From NCBI RefSeq assembly GCF_028372415.1, contig NC_092872.1, positions 10,732,001 to 10,796,000 of the forward strand: 64,000 nt of DNA. Direction: 5' to 3'. A model generated the notes under the pieces. That model did not search any database, had not been told where the DNA came from, and saw nothing but the letters and a program-made list of their open reading frames with translations. A program made the translations under genes and the position numbers. Numbering within the stretch: position 1 is the stretch's first letter; the number at the start of each line of letters is the position of its first letter. Source of the stretch: Notamacropus eugenii. Its lineage: Eukaryota; Chordata; Mammalia; Diprotodontia; Macropodidae. Positions 44,301-53,442 of the stretch are shown here, piece by piece.

Positions 44301-44740
44301 TGCAAAGAGCACAACTCTGATGGCTGGCCATATTGTTCTAATGCCAAACATATGTTTGCTCCAATGACTATTTATGGAAAACTCACACAAACCTAGTGCT
44401 CACATAGAGGTCAGAAGAAGCAATACGAGGACACTCTCTGAAGAATAGATTATGAAACATGGGAGACACTGGCACAGGACCTCCTTTGTGCCTGCCTCAA
44501 AGAAGGAGCTGTGCTCTATGAGCAAAGCAGAATTGTAGCAGCTCAAAAGAAATGTGAGATTCACAAATTTAGAGACATCTCCACTCCAAATGTTCGCATG
44601 GATTATTTGTTCCTGACCTACGGTAGAGTCTTCCAAGTGCATATTGGTCTGATTCCCTCAGTTGGACACACTGTACCTTGACCCAACATAATGATGCCAT
44701 TTTGGTCCTCTTCCAGCATCAACGACAACCAATCAACCAC
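41370..44740 (+). mobile_element. RTE-clade LINE, near full length, decayed
   Basis: About 3.4 kb, close to the usual RTE length. Order seen: a leader with TTTAACCAGACATCCAAC near 41476. Then endonuclease text (ALSETRLANEA at 42383, NLGDFNT near 42703). Then the reverse-transcriptase region (FPAEEEVLNVFRHLSCGKA and GADSVPFEIYK, 43648-43742). Then C-terminal text (KFTYLSRD near 44008, ITWQDKV near 44236, GAVLYEQSRI near 44506), and a 3' end CAGCATCAACGACAACCAAT. Many stops and frame changes interrupt it, and the central palm catalytic region between about 43770 and 43800 is lost. Proteins of this family are sometimes misannotated as craniofacial development protein 2-like. Confidence 0.9.
43533..43766 (+). 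pseudogene. RTE reverse-transcriptase fragment
   Basis: A 77-codon open piece starting ILERWDEHF and ending EIYKTGGSLLQ, which is the N-terminal fingers region of an RTE reverse transcriptase. It stops before the catalytic YADD motif, so it cannot be active. Confidence 0.85.
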
Positions 44741-44959
44741 CCAGAAGCAGAAGGAGCAAGGTCAAGGGAGGGAAGGAAGATATGACCCAAGATGGAGTTA
44801 GAGTGTAGAGTCTGATGAACTCCTCACTGAGAGAGCTGCCCTCCAACTGAAGAGGTGACCTCAGAGGTGAGACCCTTCTCCTTTACTGGAGGGGTTCAAA
44901 CAGAGGCTGGAGGAGGAACCCTTGTAGGGAGGTTGAGTTGGGTGCTCAAAGGCAGCCTG
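44741..44959. other. Unassigned, possible L3 scrap
   Basis: GGAGGGGTTCAAACAGAGGC and TGGAGGAGGAACCCTTGTAG resemble the L3/CR1 3' end. Confidence 0.45.
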
Positions 44960-45090
44960 AAATAGTGGAAGGAGAACGGAAGTCTTAAGCAAGGCACCAT
45001 GCGTCCCAGGCGATTTGGGGCAGATCACTTCACCTAAGTTTGCATTTCCTCTTTTGAAAAATGGGGTTAATGGTGCTTGGAAGAGGGTGG
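44960..45090 (+). mobile_element. MIR/THER1 fragment
   Basis: GGCAGATCACTTCACCTAAG and AAAAATGGGGTTAATGGTGC. Confidence 0.7.
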
Positions 45091-45234
45091 AGGAAAGACC
45101 ATGACAGAAGACTAAGAAAACTGACAGTGCTAGAGAAGCTGTTACTGGTATAGGGAAGATGACAGAATTAGTACAGATAAAAGAGAAGGAGGAGGAACTT
45201 GTGGTTAGGGAGTAAGGAGAAGTGTCATCTGGTA

Positions 45235-45345
45235 ATGACCTGGTTTTAGCTAATTATCTGAAGAGCAGTTGCTAGGCTCCATTATTTCTACCTACTTATG
45301 GAGTACAATTACAATCAGTACACTGTGGATTTCAATCCTCCAGGG
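45235..45345. promoter_or_regulatory. Candidate non-coding regulatory block
   Basis: TTAGCTAATTATCTG (homeodomain core) followed by GCAGTTGCTAGGC (RFX-half-site-like) and TACAATTACAATCAG. Motif reading only. Confidence 0.22.
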
Positions 45346-45459
45346 AAAAGACCCCTTTGCTCCACCCCAACTTGGAATCTGAAGATGTGGAAAATACTTT
45401 GTCAATCTTAACTTTGTACTCTGTACAAAAATTGGAACTTTTAAGCCTGTTTTATCATT

Positions 45460-45600
45460 GTCTCCCTCAGAATAAGTAGCTATGTTTACTTAATCATCTA
45501 GTTCTTTTCCAAAGAACAGCCCTGAAGGGTTTATAGGATTGGCTTTGGTATCCACAACCAACTCCAATTAAGAGCCAATCAGGAAGGACAGAGGAGATGC
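45460..45600. promoter_or_regulatory. Candidate non-coding regulatory block
   Basis: TATGTTTACTTAATC (forkhead-like TGTTTAC), CCAATTAAGAGCC and AGCCAATCAGG (CCAAT/PBX-like). Motif reading only. Confidence 0.22.
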
Positions 45601-45894
45601 ATGGGAAAAATAATCCAACCAAGTGAACCAGCGCTCTCAGTCAAAGCAGAGGCTCTCTTCTGGGTTAACAATAAAACAAACATGATAAATTTTAAGACAT
45701 GTTCAGTAGGATGGAACATCCCAACTGTTGATACCATTTCAAACCACTTGAGACCGTGCCTGTGAGAGTTGTGGAGGATGATGCCTTTTGTAAGTGGGGC
45801 AATAGAAATAGGGTATGTTTGCAGTATAGGATCTGGCAAAGTTTGGGGTGTAGAGGTCAATGAAAGGGAAACAGAGCACTACACTTAGTGCCAA

Positions 45895-46235
45895 CTTCCC
45901 ACTCACTGGATCTGTTCATCCAGGTGGTATGTAGGCATCTCAAACTCAACAGATCCAAAACTGAACTTACTATCTTTCTCCCAAAACCAACCTCTCTTCC
46001 TAACACCAGTCTTTCCTTTATGGGCACCATCCTCCTTCCAATTAAATAGATCCTCAATTTCAAAGTCACCTTGCACTCTTCACTGGACCTCATCGCCATA
46101 TTCAAACAATGGCCAAATTCTGTCTATTCTACTCACACACCATCACCAGAATCAGGACCCTTTTCTCCATTTCCACAGTCACCACTTTTAGGGAACCCTT
46201 TAAGTCAAGCTTATTTGCCTCTCAGAAGACTGGGA
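45895..46235 (+). mobile_element. L2 LINE fragment
   Basis: CATCTCAAACTCAACAGATC, AAACTGAACTTACTATCTTT and CTCCATTTCCACAGTCACCA in L2 ORF order. Confidence 0.78.
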
Positions 46236-46429
46236 GGGGATTCAGGCTGCCTGCTGGGCCAGCATCCCACCCTCGTATTCCTCCATTAAACCCACAACAG
46301 GGAGAAGAGATCTCTTCATCGTGTTTTCCACATCATGCTACAGAGACTGACCTCCTCCATACAAACATGGAGTAAGCCTGACTCCTATCAAGATTAAGGA
46401 GCCAAGAGCATAGTAGTTAAAGGCACTCC

Positions 46430-46640
46430 ACTAGAAGACAATCAATCAAAATTTAGACACAGAGTTTAGAGTCGAAAGAAAACTGAGAGAAAGCAGTTAA
46501 CTGGTTCCATTCCTTCATTTTACAGAGGAAGAGGCTGGAGGTCAGAGAGGGAAGTGATTTATTCCAAATCACACAGGAAGTAAGGAGCATAATCTAGATT
46601 CAAACTCCCACCTTTTGACTCCATAAGTTACCTTGGGGTA
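46430..46640 (-). mobile_element. MIR/THER1 core-SINE
   Basis: ATTTTACAGAGGAAGAGGCT, CCAAATCACACAGGAAGTAA and TCAAACTCCCACCTTTTGAC. Confidence 0.83.
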
Positions 46641-46765
46641 AGACTTCAGCTTAGGTGCTTAACAGCAGCTCAACCATAGGCAAGTCTAGGCCTCAGTTTT
46701 CCAGCTGTAAAATGAACAGATCAGACAAGGTCACAACCAGGAATCCCTCCCAAGTCAGACTTTCT
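46641..46765 (+). mobile_element. MIR/THER1 fragment
   Basis: GGCCTCAGTTTTCCAGCTGT, AAAATGAACAG and AATCCCTCCCAAGTCAGAC. Confidence 0.72.
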
Positions 46766-46954
46766 CTATTCTCCAGTACAGGGGTATTGTCAGGCAAGTG
46801 CTTTGTCAATCCTAAATCTATTAGCGAGATGTGAGATGTCATTATCATGTTCTCTGGAAATGGGGATATAGCCAGGCCTTCTTATTCCATTCTGTCCATC
46901 TGCAAGGGACAGTGATAATTTTAGGCCTTGACATTCTGACGTCTTGGAAAGCTT

Positions 46955-46955
<1 letters not shown>

Positions 46956-47044
<89 letters not shown>
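46956..47044. repeat. (CT)n(CA)n compound microsatellite
   Basis: About 34 CT units passing into about 11 CA units. Confidence 0.98.
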
Positions 47045-47045
<1 letters not shown>

Positions 47046-47624
47046 GCACACTATTGAATTCATGGGTTTAGAGGTGGGTGTGTGTGTGTATGAAGGGGGA
47101 TATTCCCTCCAGGCCCACGTGCCACTTCCATGTTCTTAGCTCAGGAGCCCTTACATGCTCCCACTTTCCTGTACTGCTGTCCAGAAACCCAGCCTCTTAT
47201 CTCTCCCAGCGGCCACGTGCCCCTGGACCCAGGCACACATTGTCTCAGTTTCCGGATCATAGCAGTCTATCCCCAAAGCTCCTTCGCCTGCCAGAGGGAA
47301 GATGGGAGAGAGGGGGAAGGAGGTTGCTGATTCATCACCCCAACCTAAGGCCTTCCCCAGACTGACCTCAGAAGATAAATGGTTCCCGAGGTTGGGAAAG
47401 AGCACATTGTGATTCCCCTGCCTTAAGTTATAGCCTACCACTCATCATGGAAGAATCATTTTTCACCCTGCGGGCCTGCTTTGCTCATTAGTCTGTGGTA
47501 GAGGGTTGAAAACACGAGGAGGATGGGGAGGGGTGGAGTGTGGGAAGAGGGAGCCTGTTTTTTCGATTAACCCATGTTACTAGTACCCACTCAGACCTGC
47601 TGGGTTGCTGTGCTGTTTAGCCTC
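47045..47624. other. Unique non-coding DNA
   Basis: No gene supported. Overlapping frames at 47078-47441 have no domain. Confidence 0.5.
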
Positions 47625-47930
47625 AGTGGAAATAAAGAACCTTGGACCTGGAGTCAAGAGATCTGGATTTGAGCCACATTCTCAACCTTCTAGCTCTGTG
47701 ACCTTGAACAAATCGCTGAAGTTCCTCGGGTCTCAGTTTCCCTCATCTTCAAAATGAAGAGCTTGGCTCATATGGCTTCTGAGGTTGGTTACCCTCATCT
47801 TTAAAACTGTGATTCCCCCTCTGAATGTCAATTTCCTGATATGTAAAATTAGAGCATTATGTGGGATCGACTCAAAGATCCCTTCCAGATCTCACATTCT
47901 AGGATTCTGTTGACTTGGTCTGTGACGTTG
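47625..47930 (+). mobile_element. Two consecutive MIR/THER1 copies
   Basis: First: GACCTGGAGTCAAGAGATCT, CTAGCTCTGTGACCTTGAAC and GTCTCAGTTTCCCTCATC. Second (3' half, from about 47815): GTCAATTTCCTGATATGTAA and GATCCCTTCCAGATCTCACA. Confidence 0.85.
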
Positions 47931-48059
47931 GGAAGTCACTTCCTCTCCACATCTCAGTTTTCAGGTAATTTTAGGGATGTCATCAGGTCTCCCTACCTCC
48001 CACACCCCACCTAGACACCTCTCACCTACTGGGTGATGTCTAAAACTCCACCTTTGGGA

Positions 48060-48215
48060 ACAATGTGGTATAGTCGAAAAGTACTGAAGTTATAATCAGG
48101 AGAGCTGGGGATGAGCTAGACTCTGGCTTTTACTAATTCTGTGGATGAACTATTTCCTTTCTGTACCTCAATTGTCTCATGTGTAGAACTGAAATCATAC
48201 TCTTCTCTCAGAGTT
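48060..48215 (+). mobile_element. MIR/THER1 core-SINE
   Basis: GGGAACAATGTGGTATAGTC head, CTGTACCTCAATTGTCTCAT and TCTCTCAGAGTTGTTGC. Confidence 0.78.
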
Positions 48216-49104
48216 GTTGCTTCTGGTTTTTTTTAGAAAACTGTTTTGTAAATTTTAAAGTCTGTAGAAATTGGGTCATTGAGATTTTTTATTCTTGGAT
48301 TTCATGCAAGTTTTTGATACTTAACTTCCTAATGTCTATAAGACTCAGTCTCTGCATTTGCAGAACAGGCCCAATCCTACCTTGCTTCTGTCCCAGAGGT
48401 GTTTATAGGAACAGATCCGATCGTGGATGGGAAAACTCTTGAAAAGTGTAAAGACTGTTTACTATTATTTTTATTTGTATACTGGCATTGGACTTCCATG
48501 AATCCTCCATAATGAGCTAGAAACAAGTAGGGTGGAATATGTCCAGGGCTGTTTTCCCTTTGTATTTCTGGTCCCCCAGCCTGATCCAGTGTAACCCACT
48601 CATATATAGTGAATCTCACTCAGAAATGCAATGGAAATCAGCTGATTTGTTTGGAGACAAAACTGATTATAGAAGTACAGACATCAAACAAGTAAAGTTT
48701 AAGGACCAGTGATGCCCGTTTGCCAGGCAACATGAGGCAGAGGAGAGAGAAGAAATGTAGGGATGAATTCACCCTGACCCAGTTCGACAGCAAATTTTTT
48801 CCACCAGATCAGTTCTTAAGTAGGTCAGTCATAAAGACAAAGCTCCAACTGCTCATGATGATATTCAGTTTGAGGTGACAGCACCCTTCTTTGCAATTCA
48901 TTGATAGGCTCCAGAAGACTGGCTACAAAGGTCCCGGGCTTCCCCTGCCTGATGTTGGCTTCTACCTCCCAAGATCCTTCTATCTGGGAAAAACTACACT
49001 TTCCACCACCCCCTTTGTGAATAGAGGCAACAGAGATAAATTAAAAGTCCTGCTCAAAACATCAAATTTATAAAAGTGTAGAAAAAGTGTTTAAATCGAC
49101 TTGT
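48216..49104. other. Mostly unique non-coding DNA
   Basis: A possible MIR scrap lies at 48330-48425 (AGACTCAGTCTCTGCATTTG). Otherwise no repeat or gene recognised. Confidence 0.5.
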
Positions 49105-49275
49105 TTGAACCTTTCATATACTTACATGTGTATAGGTTGTTTCTCCCATTAGAATGTGAGTTTTTTGAGGGAGGGCACCATCTACTTTTCTCTTTTCTTT
49201 GTATTCTTAGTGCTAAGGATGATGGAAAGTACATGGTCAGAATCTCATAAATGCTTGTTGATTGATTCTATCTGC
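49105..49275 (+). mobile_element. L2 3'-end remnant
   Basis: TTAGAATGTGAGTTTTTTGA, TTTGTATTCTTAGTGCTAAG and CATAAATGCTTGTTGATTGA. Confidence 0.82.
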
Positions 49276-49279
49276 AGTA

Positions 49280-49395
49280 ACAAGACCTGGGTCCAAATAC
49301 TGACTCTGCTGTAAGACCCTGGTAAAATCCCTTTCCATCCCTGAGCCTCAGTTTGGACAAGAAATCCCACAAGGTCTTTCTGGCTCTAAAACCCC
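49280..49395 (+). mobile_element. MIR/THER1 core-SINE
   Basis: ACCTGGGTCCAAATACTGAC, CTGAGCCTCAGTTTGGACAA and AGGTCTTTCTGGCTCTAAAA. Confidence 0.78.
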
Positions 49396-49490
49396 ACTAT
49401 CCAATAAATACAGAGCATTTGTGGTATAGAATGCATACAATGTTGTCTGACAAATACAGAGTATTTATTGGATAGACTGCATAGAGTGAA
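49396..49490. repeat. Two-unit local duplication (~47 bp)
   Basis: AAATACAGAGCATTTGTGGT at 49406 and AAATACAGAGTATTTATTGG at 49453, each followed by ATAGA.TGCATA. Confidence 0.75.
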
Positions 49491-50009
49491 GGAGGCAGGG
49501 TTAGACCATAATTCCTATGCAAAGAACCTGTGGGTTTTAGGGGACATTAAGGATAACAAAGTGGACTTTTCTCAGGGAATAATGGGAATAGGGGAGCAAT
49601 GAAGAGGCAATGGAATTTAGCCTATGTATGGGATGGGGGGAGGGCATTGGTCTAGCTCCATGTCCAGGAAAGATGGAACTGAATAGAGAATGGAGGGACC
49701 ACAGGAGAAGGAGGAGGGTAATCAGTGCAATCTATATTCACAGAGATTCACATATTTGGGGTGAGAAGGGAAGAGGGCAACACATGTAGACAGTGAGTAA
49801 TAAATAAATGCATATTGATCTATCTTAATAAATATTTACAGCTGCAAGGCATCCTTAGGAATTGCTAGTCTCTCCACATATGGCCAGCAAATTCCAAAGT
49901 ACACCCCAGCTTAGGAAACCTTGGCCTAATAATAAGCTCCTATTTCCAGGGCATAGTACCACATACACTGTGCTTGCCTCATGAGAGCCTTGCAGAGCAG
50001 GTAAGGTAA
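49491..50009. other. Unique non-coding DNA
   Basis: No gene recognised. Confidence 0.5.
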
Positions 50010-50160
50010 GAAATAATAATAATTGCAACTCCCATTTCTGAAGCATTTTAAAGTTTACAAAGTTCTCTCCTCATCATATCTTGTTCCCATTTTACAGAGA
50101 AGGAAACTGAGACTCAGAAAAGGTGTGTGATGTTGAAATAAGTTACCTAAGATCGTTGGG
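50010..50160 (-). mobile_element. MIR/THER1 core-SINE
   Basis: GAAGCATTTTAAAGTTTACA, CCCATTTTACAGAGAAGGAA and ACTGAGACTCAGAAAAGG. Confidence 0.83.
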
Positions 50161-50183
50161 TAGGCAGTTTAAGGAGCAGCAGC

Positions 50184-50417
50184 GTTGTTCAGTTGTGTCT
50201 TACTCTTTGTGACCCTATTTGGGGTTTTCTTGGCAAAGACACTGGAGTGGTTTGTCATTTCCTTCCTCAGTTCATTTTACAGATGAGGAAACTGAAGCAA
50301 ACAGGGTTAAGTGACTTGTCCAGGGTCACACAGTGAGTTAAGTGTCTGAGACAGGATTTGAACTCAGGTCTTCCTGACTCCAGGACCTGGGATCTGTCTA
50401 CTGCACCACCTAGCTCT
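50184..50417 (-). mobile_element. Mar1-type SINE
   Basis: GTTGTTCAGTTGTGTCTTAC, GGGGTTTTCTTGGCAAAGAC, AACTCAGGTCTTCCTGACTC and CTACTGCACCACCTAGCT. Confidence 0.95.
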
Positions 50418-50419
50418 TA

Positions 50420-51286
50420 AACGCATCATGTCCAACACTCATTTTCTTTCCTCCAAACTCTCCCTGCTTTTTAGTTTCCCTATTACAGTCAAGAGCATTG
50501 CCATTCTTCTAGTCACCCAGGCTCAGAACCTAGATGCCATCCTTGACTCCTCACTCTCTTTCCCCCTTCCCCACTCCCATATCCAATCAGTTGCCAAGTC
50601 TTGTTTGATTCTATCTTCCCAACAGCTCTCATATATGCCCCCTTTTCTCTTCTGACTGCCCCCACTGTGGTACAGACCCTCATCACCTCACACTTATTGC
50701 AATAGCTTTTTGGTTGGTCTCTTTGCTTGGTTGGTCTTTGTCCACTCCAGTCCATTCTCCACTCAGCAGTAAAGATGATCTTCCTAAAGCAAAAATCTGA
50801 TCATTTCACTCTTCAATCAATAGACTCCAGTGGTTCCTTTTTATCTACAAGATCAAACATAAATCTCTGTCTTCCAAAGTCTTTCATAAACTGGTGCCTT
50901 CCTACTTTACTCACCTCCACATACTCTACAATTCAGTGACACTAGCCTCCTTCCTGTTCCTGGCACAAGATACTCCATCTCCTAATTCCAGGCATATTCA
51001 TTCCCCTGCCTGGAATTCTCTCTGTTCTCTTCCATCTCTGCCTCCTGGCTTTCTTCAACTCTCCCACTTTCTATAAGAAGTCTTTCCCCATCCCCTTGAA
51101 TGCTTATGCCTTCCCTCTGGGATTACCTCCATGGCTATCTGTTACCTATCTTGCTCATACATAATTGTTTGCTTGTTGTCTTTCCCATTACAAGTGGGTG
51201 CCTTGAGGGTGGGGAATGTTTTCACCTTTCTTGGTATCCTCAGTGCTTAATGGAGGACTTGTCACATTGTGAGATAACTTTATTAG
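50420..51286 (+). mobile_element. L2 LINE, 3' ORF part and 3'UTR
   Basis: AACCTAGATGCCATCCTTGA, ATATCCAATCAGTTGCCAAG, ATGATCTTCCTAAAGCAAAA, CCTGCCTGGAATTCTCTCTG and GTGGGTGCCTTGAGGGTGGG in order over about 870 bases. A short MIR scrap (minus) follows to 51320. Confidence 0.9.
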
Positions 51287-51334
51287 CATCCCATTTTACA
51301 GATGAGGTAATTCAGTTCTCTTCAATAAGTATGT

Positions 51335-51400
51335 ATTAACAAAAAATATCTATATATAGATATATTGATATGTCTATATGCATATATATATATTTTAAAG
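51335..51400. repeat. TA-rich microsatellite
   Basis: ATATCTATATATAGATATAT and GCATATATATATATT. Part is self-complementary. Confidence 0.9.
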
Positions 51401-51779
51401 AAAATGACACCCCTTTATGTGTTACTGTCTACCAGGGGAGTCTTTAAGCCCTTATTATACAAGACATATGCAACGTGACATCACAAACTAAATAACCATA
51501 CATTATGGCATTCAAAAAAAAGTATGTGTTAAGTTCCTGTAAATACAAAATAATTTGAAGAGGGAGGCAATATTAGTTGGTGGGGAATCCCAGAGAAAGT
51601 GGCATCTGGACTGAGTTTACAAGTATGATAAGAATTATAAGTGACAGAGATAAGGAGAGTGTATATGTAGATCTGGGAGAAGGTCTGTGTAAATGTATAA
51701 ATTCACAGATGCAGAAAATAAAGTGCAGAGAAAAAGCAGGGTTATACTTGTAGATGTTTCCGGAAAAACTGTATACACA
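51401..51779. other. Unassigned non-coding DNA
   Basis: Nothing recognised. Confidence 0.45.
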
Positions 51780-52215
51780 ATACACTCTTAAGTTTAATTT
51801 GCATTAGTAACATTTCCTCCATGATGTCCTTAAGTCTAGGCAGACAACAAAATGATAAATCAAGCCTCGGTTTGTTGATGTTCAGTCATTTCAGATTCTC
51901 TGTGACCTCATTTTGGGATCTTCTTAGGAAAGATATTGGAATAGTTTGCCATTTCCTTCTCTAGCTCATTTTAAAGATAAAGAAAGGAGGAAGACAAGTT
52001 AAGTGACATGCCCAAGGTCACACAGGGTAATTGACTGAGGCTGGATTTGAACTCATAAAGTTGAGTCTTCCTTATTCTAAGGTCTGTGTACCATCCACTG
52101 CACCACCTAACTGCCCCTTATTTATAGCATTTGCTGATTTCTGAAATGTAAATGCTCACTCTGAAAACTTAATAATCGACTCTTGTGAGCTGGTTCAAGC
52201 TGACTCTAGCATTCC
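51780..52215. mobile_element. Unnamed dispersed repeat, copy 2, split by Mar1
   Basis: Left part: CACTCTTAAGTTTAATTTGC and GATAAATCAAGCCTCGG. Right part after 52119: TAGCATTTGCTGATTTCTGA and GGTTCAAGCTGACTC. The order matches copy 1 at 40280-40490. Confidence 0.65.
51874..52118 (-). mobile_element. Mar1-type SINE
   Basis: GTTGATGTTCAGTCATTTCA, TGTGACCTCATTTTGGGATC, AGTTTGCCATTTCCTTCTCT and CCACTGCACCACCTAACTGC. Confidence 0.92.
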
Positions 52216-52620
52216 ACTGAGTAGAGAAAACAGTTCGTAGTGCCATTGGTGGCACATAGAATGCATGAAGTGGTGTAATATGAAGTAAGATTGGAAAGGC
52301 AAGTGAAAGTCTCATTACGGAAGGCTTTAGGCAGCTTCTATTTTATCCTAGAGGAGTAGGAAGGCATTAAAATTTTCTGAGCAGTAAAGTGATATGGTCA
52401 GACCTATGCTTTAGGAAGAATTTTTTGACATTTATATGGAGTATAGATTGGACAGAGGAGAGCCTGGAAGTGGGAAAAGGAGTTAGAATGCTACTACAGT
52501 AGACTGGGAGAGAAATTATTATGGTCTGCGTCAGGCTGATTATGCTGTGAAAAGAGAGAAGGGGAGAGATATAAGAAATGTTAAAAGACAAAATTGACAG
52601 TACTTGGCAAATATTTGCCT
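52216..52620 (+). mobile_element. Ancient dispersed repeat, family not identified
   Basis: GGAAGGCATTAAAATTTTCT, AGTGATATGGTCAGACCTAT and GGACAGAGGAGAGCCTGGAA. Same type as 7620-7960. Confidence 0.45.
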
Positions 52621-53009
52621 CTGGGGTGAGCAAGATAGAGTTAAGAATAGGTCCTATATTTCAAACCTTGAATATTTAAGTATTTCTGGTGCATTGAACA
52701 GAAAGAAGGTAATTTTGAGTAGGTTCAAATTTAGTGTGAAAGATAATTATCATGTTGATTTCAATGATGGACACCTCAATAGAGGTAGCCAATTGGTAGC
52801 AGACAACACTGGATCAGAACTCAGAAAGAGAATAGGATTTGATTCTATAAATTTGAATCCTGTTGAAGATAATAACCAAAGTCAGGAGAACAGCTGAGAT
52901 CACTCTGGAAGAGAAAGTAGAGAAAGATGAGGATACCACTGAGGATTGAGTGCTAGGGTAGACTCACACTAAGGGAAGAGACATAGGTGAGTCTCAGAAA
53001 AGTCAGGTG
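52621..53009. other. Unassigned non-coding DNA
   Basis: No gene supported. A 97-codon frame at 52604-52897 lacks any domain and overlaps repeat-like text. Confidence 0.45.
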
Positions 53010-53110
53010 ATTTGCCAGTTGTCACACCATTAATAAATTTATTAGAGCCAGGACATAAACCTAAGTTTGTCCTTATTCTATGTTCAGCATGCTTCCTGTT
53101 ACACCACAGT
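53010..53110 (-). mobile_element. MIR/THER1 fragment
   Basis: GATTTGCCAGTTGTCACACC and GTTCAGCATGCTTCCTGTTA. Confidence 0.68.
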
Positions 53111-53164
53111 GATATACCCACTGGCCAGAGCCAGGCTACTCAGGAAAAGTGAGCTGAAAGGCCC

Positions 53165-53442
53165 AGAAACAATCAACATCACAAAGTACAAACTAATGGG
53201 AAAAGAATTCCCTATTTGACAAGAACTAGGAAAACTAGAAAGAAATCTGTTAAAAAAAAATTCGTTTCAGATCAACATCTCACATCATATGTACTATAAT
53301 AAACCCAAAACGGATACTTGAACTAAATATAAAAGATTACATCATTTTTTTAAAAAATAGGAGAATGGAAGGAATTACCTTGTGCAATTATATCCCAGAG
53401 GAAATTTTTTTTTATGGTCCAGAAATGTTTTTCATAAAAGAT
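53165..53442 (+). mobile_element. Older L1, left part
   Basis: TATTTGACAAGAACTAGGAA, GATCAACATCTCACATCATA and TATAAAAGATTACATCA follow the distal part of L1 ORF2. It continues at 56270 beyond a nested minus-strand L1. Confidence 0.82.

Larger units (their letters stand above)
45091..45894. other. Unique non-coding DNA
   Basis: No gene or repeat recognised. Contains the two motif-rich blocks listed next. Confidence 0.5.

Noticed and set aside
42300..44650. Reading the RTE as a host craniofacial development protein 2-like gene
   Set aside because: Motifs, length and ends are those of an RTE retrotransposon and the frame is broken many times.
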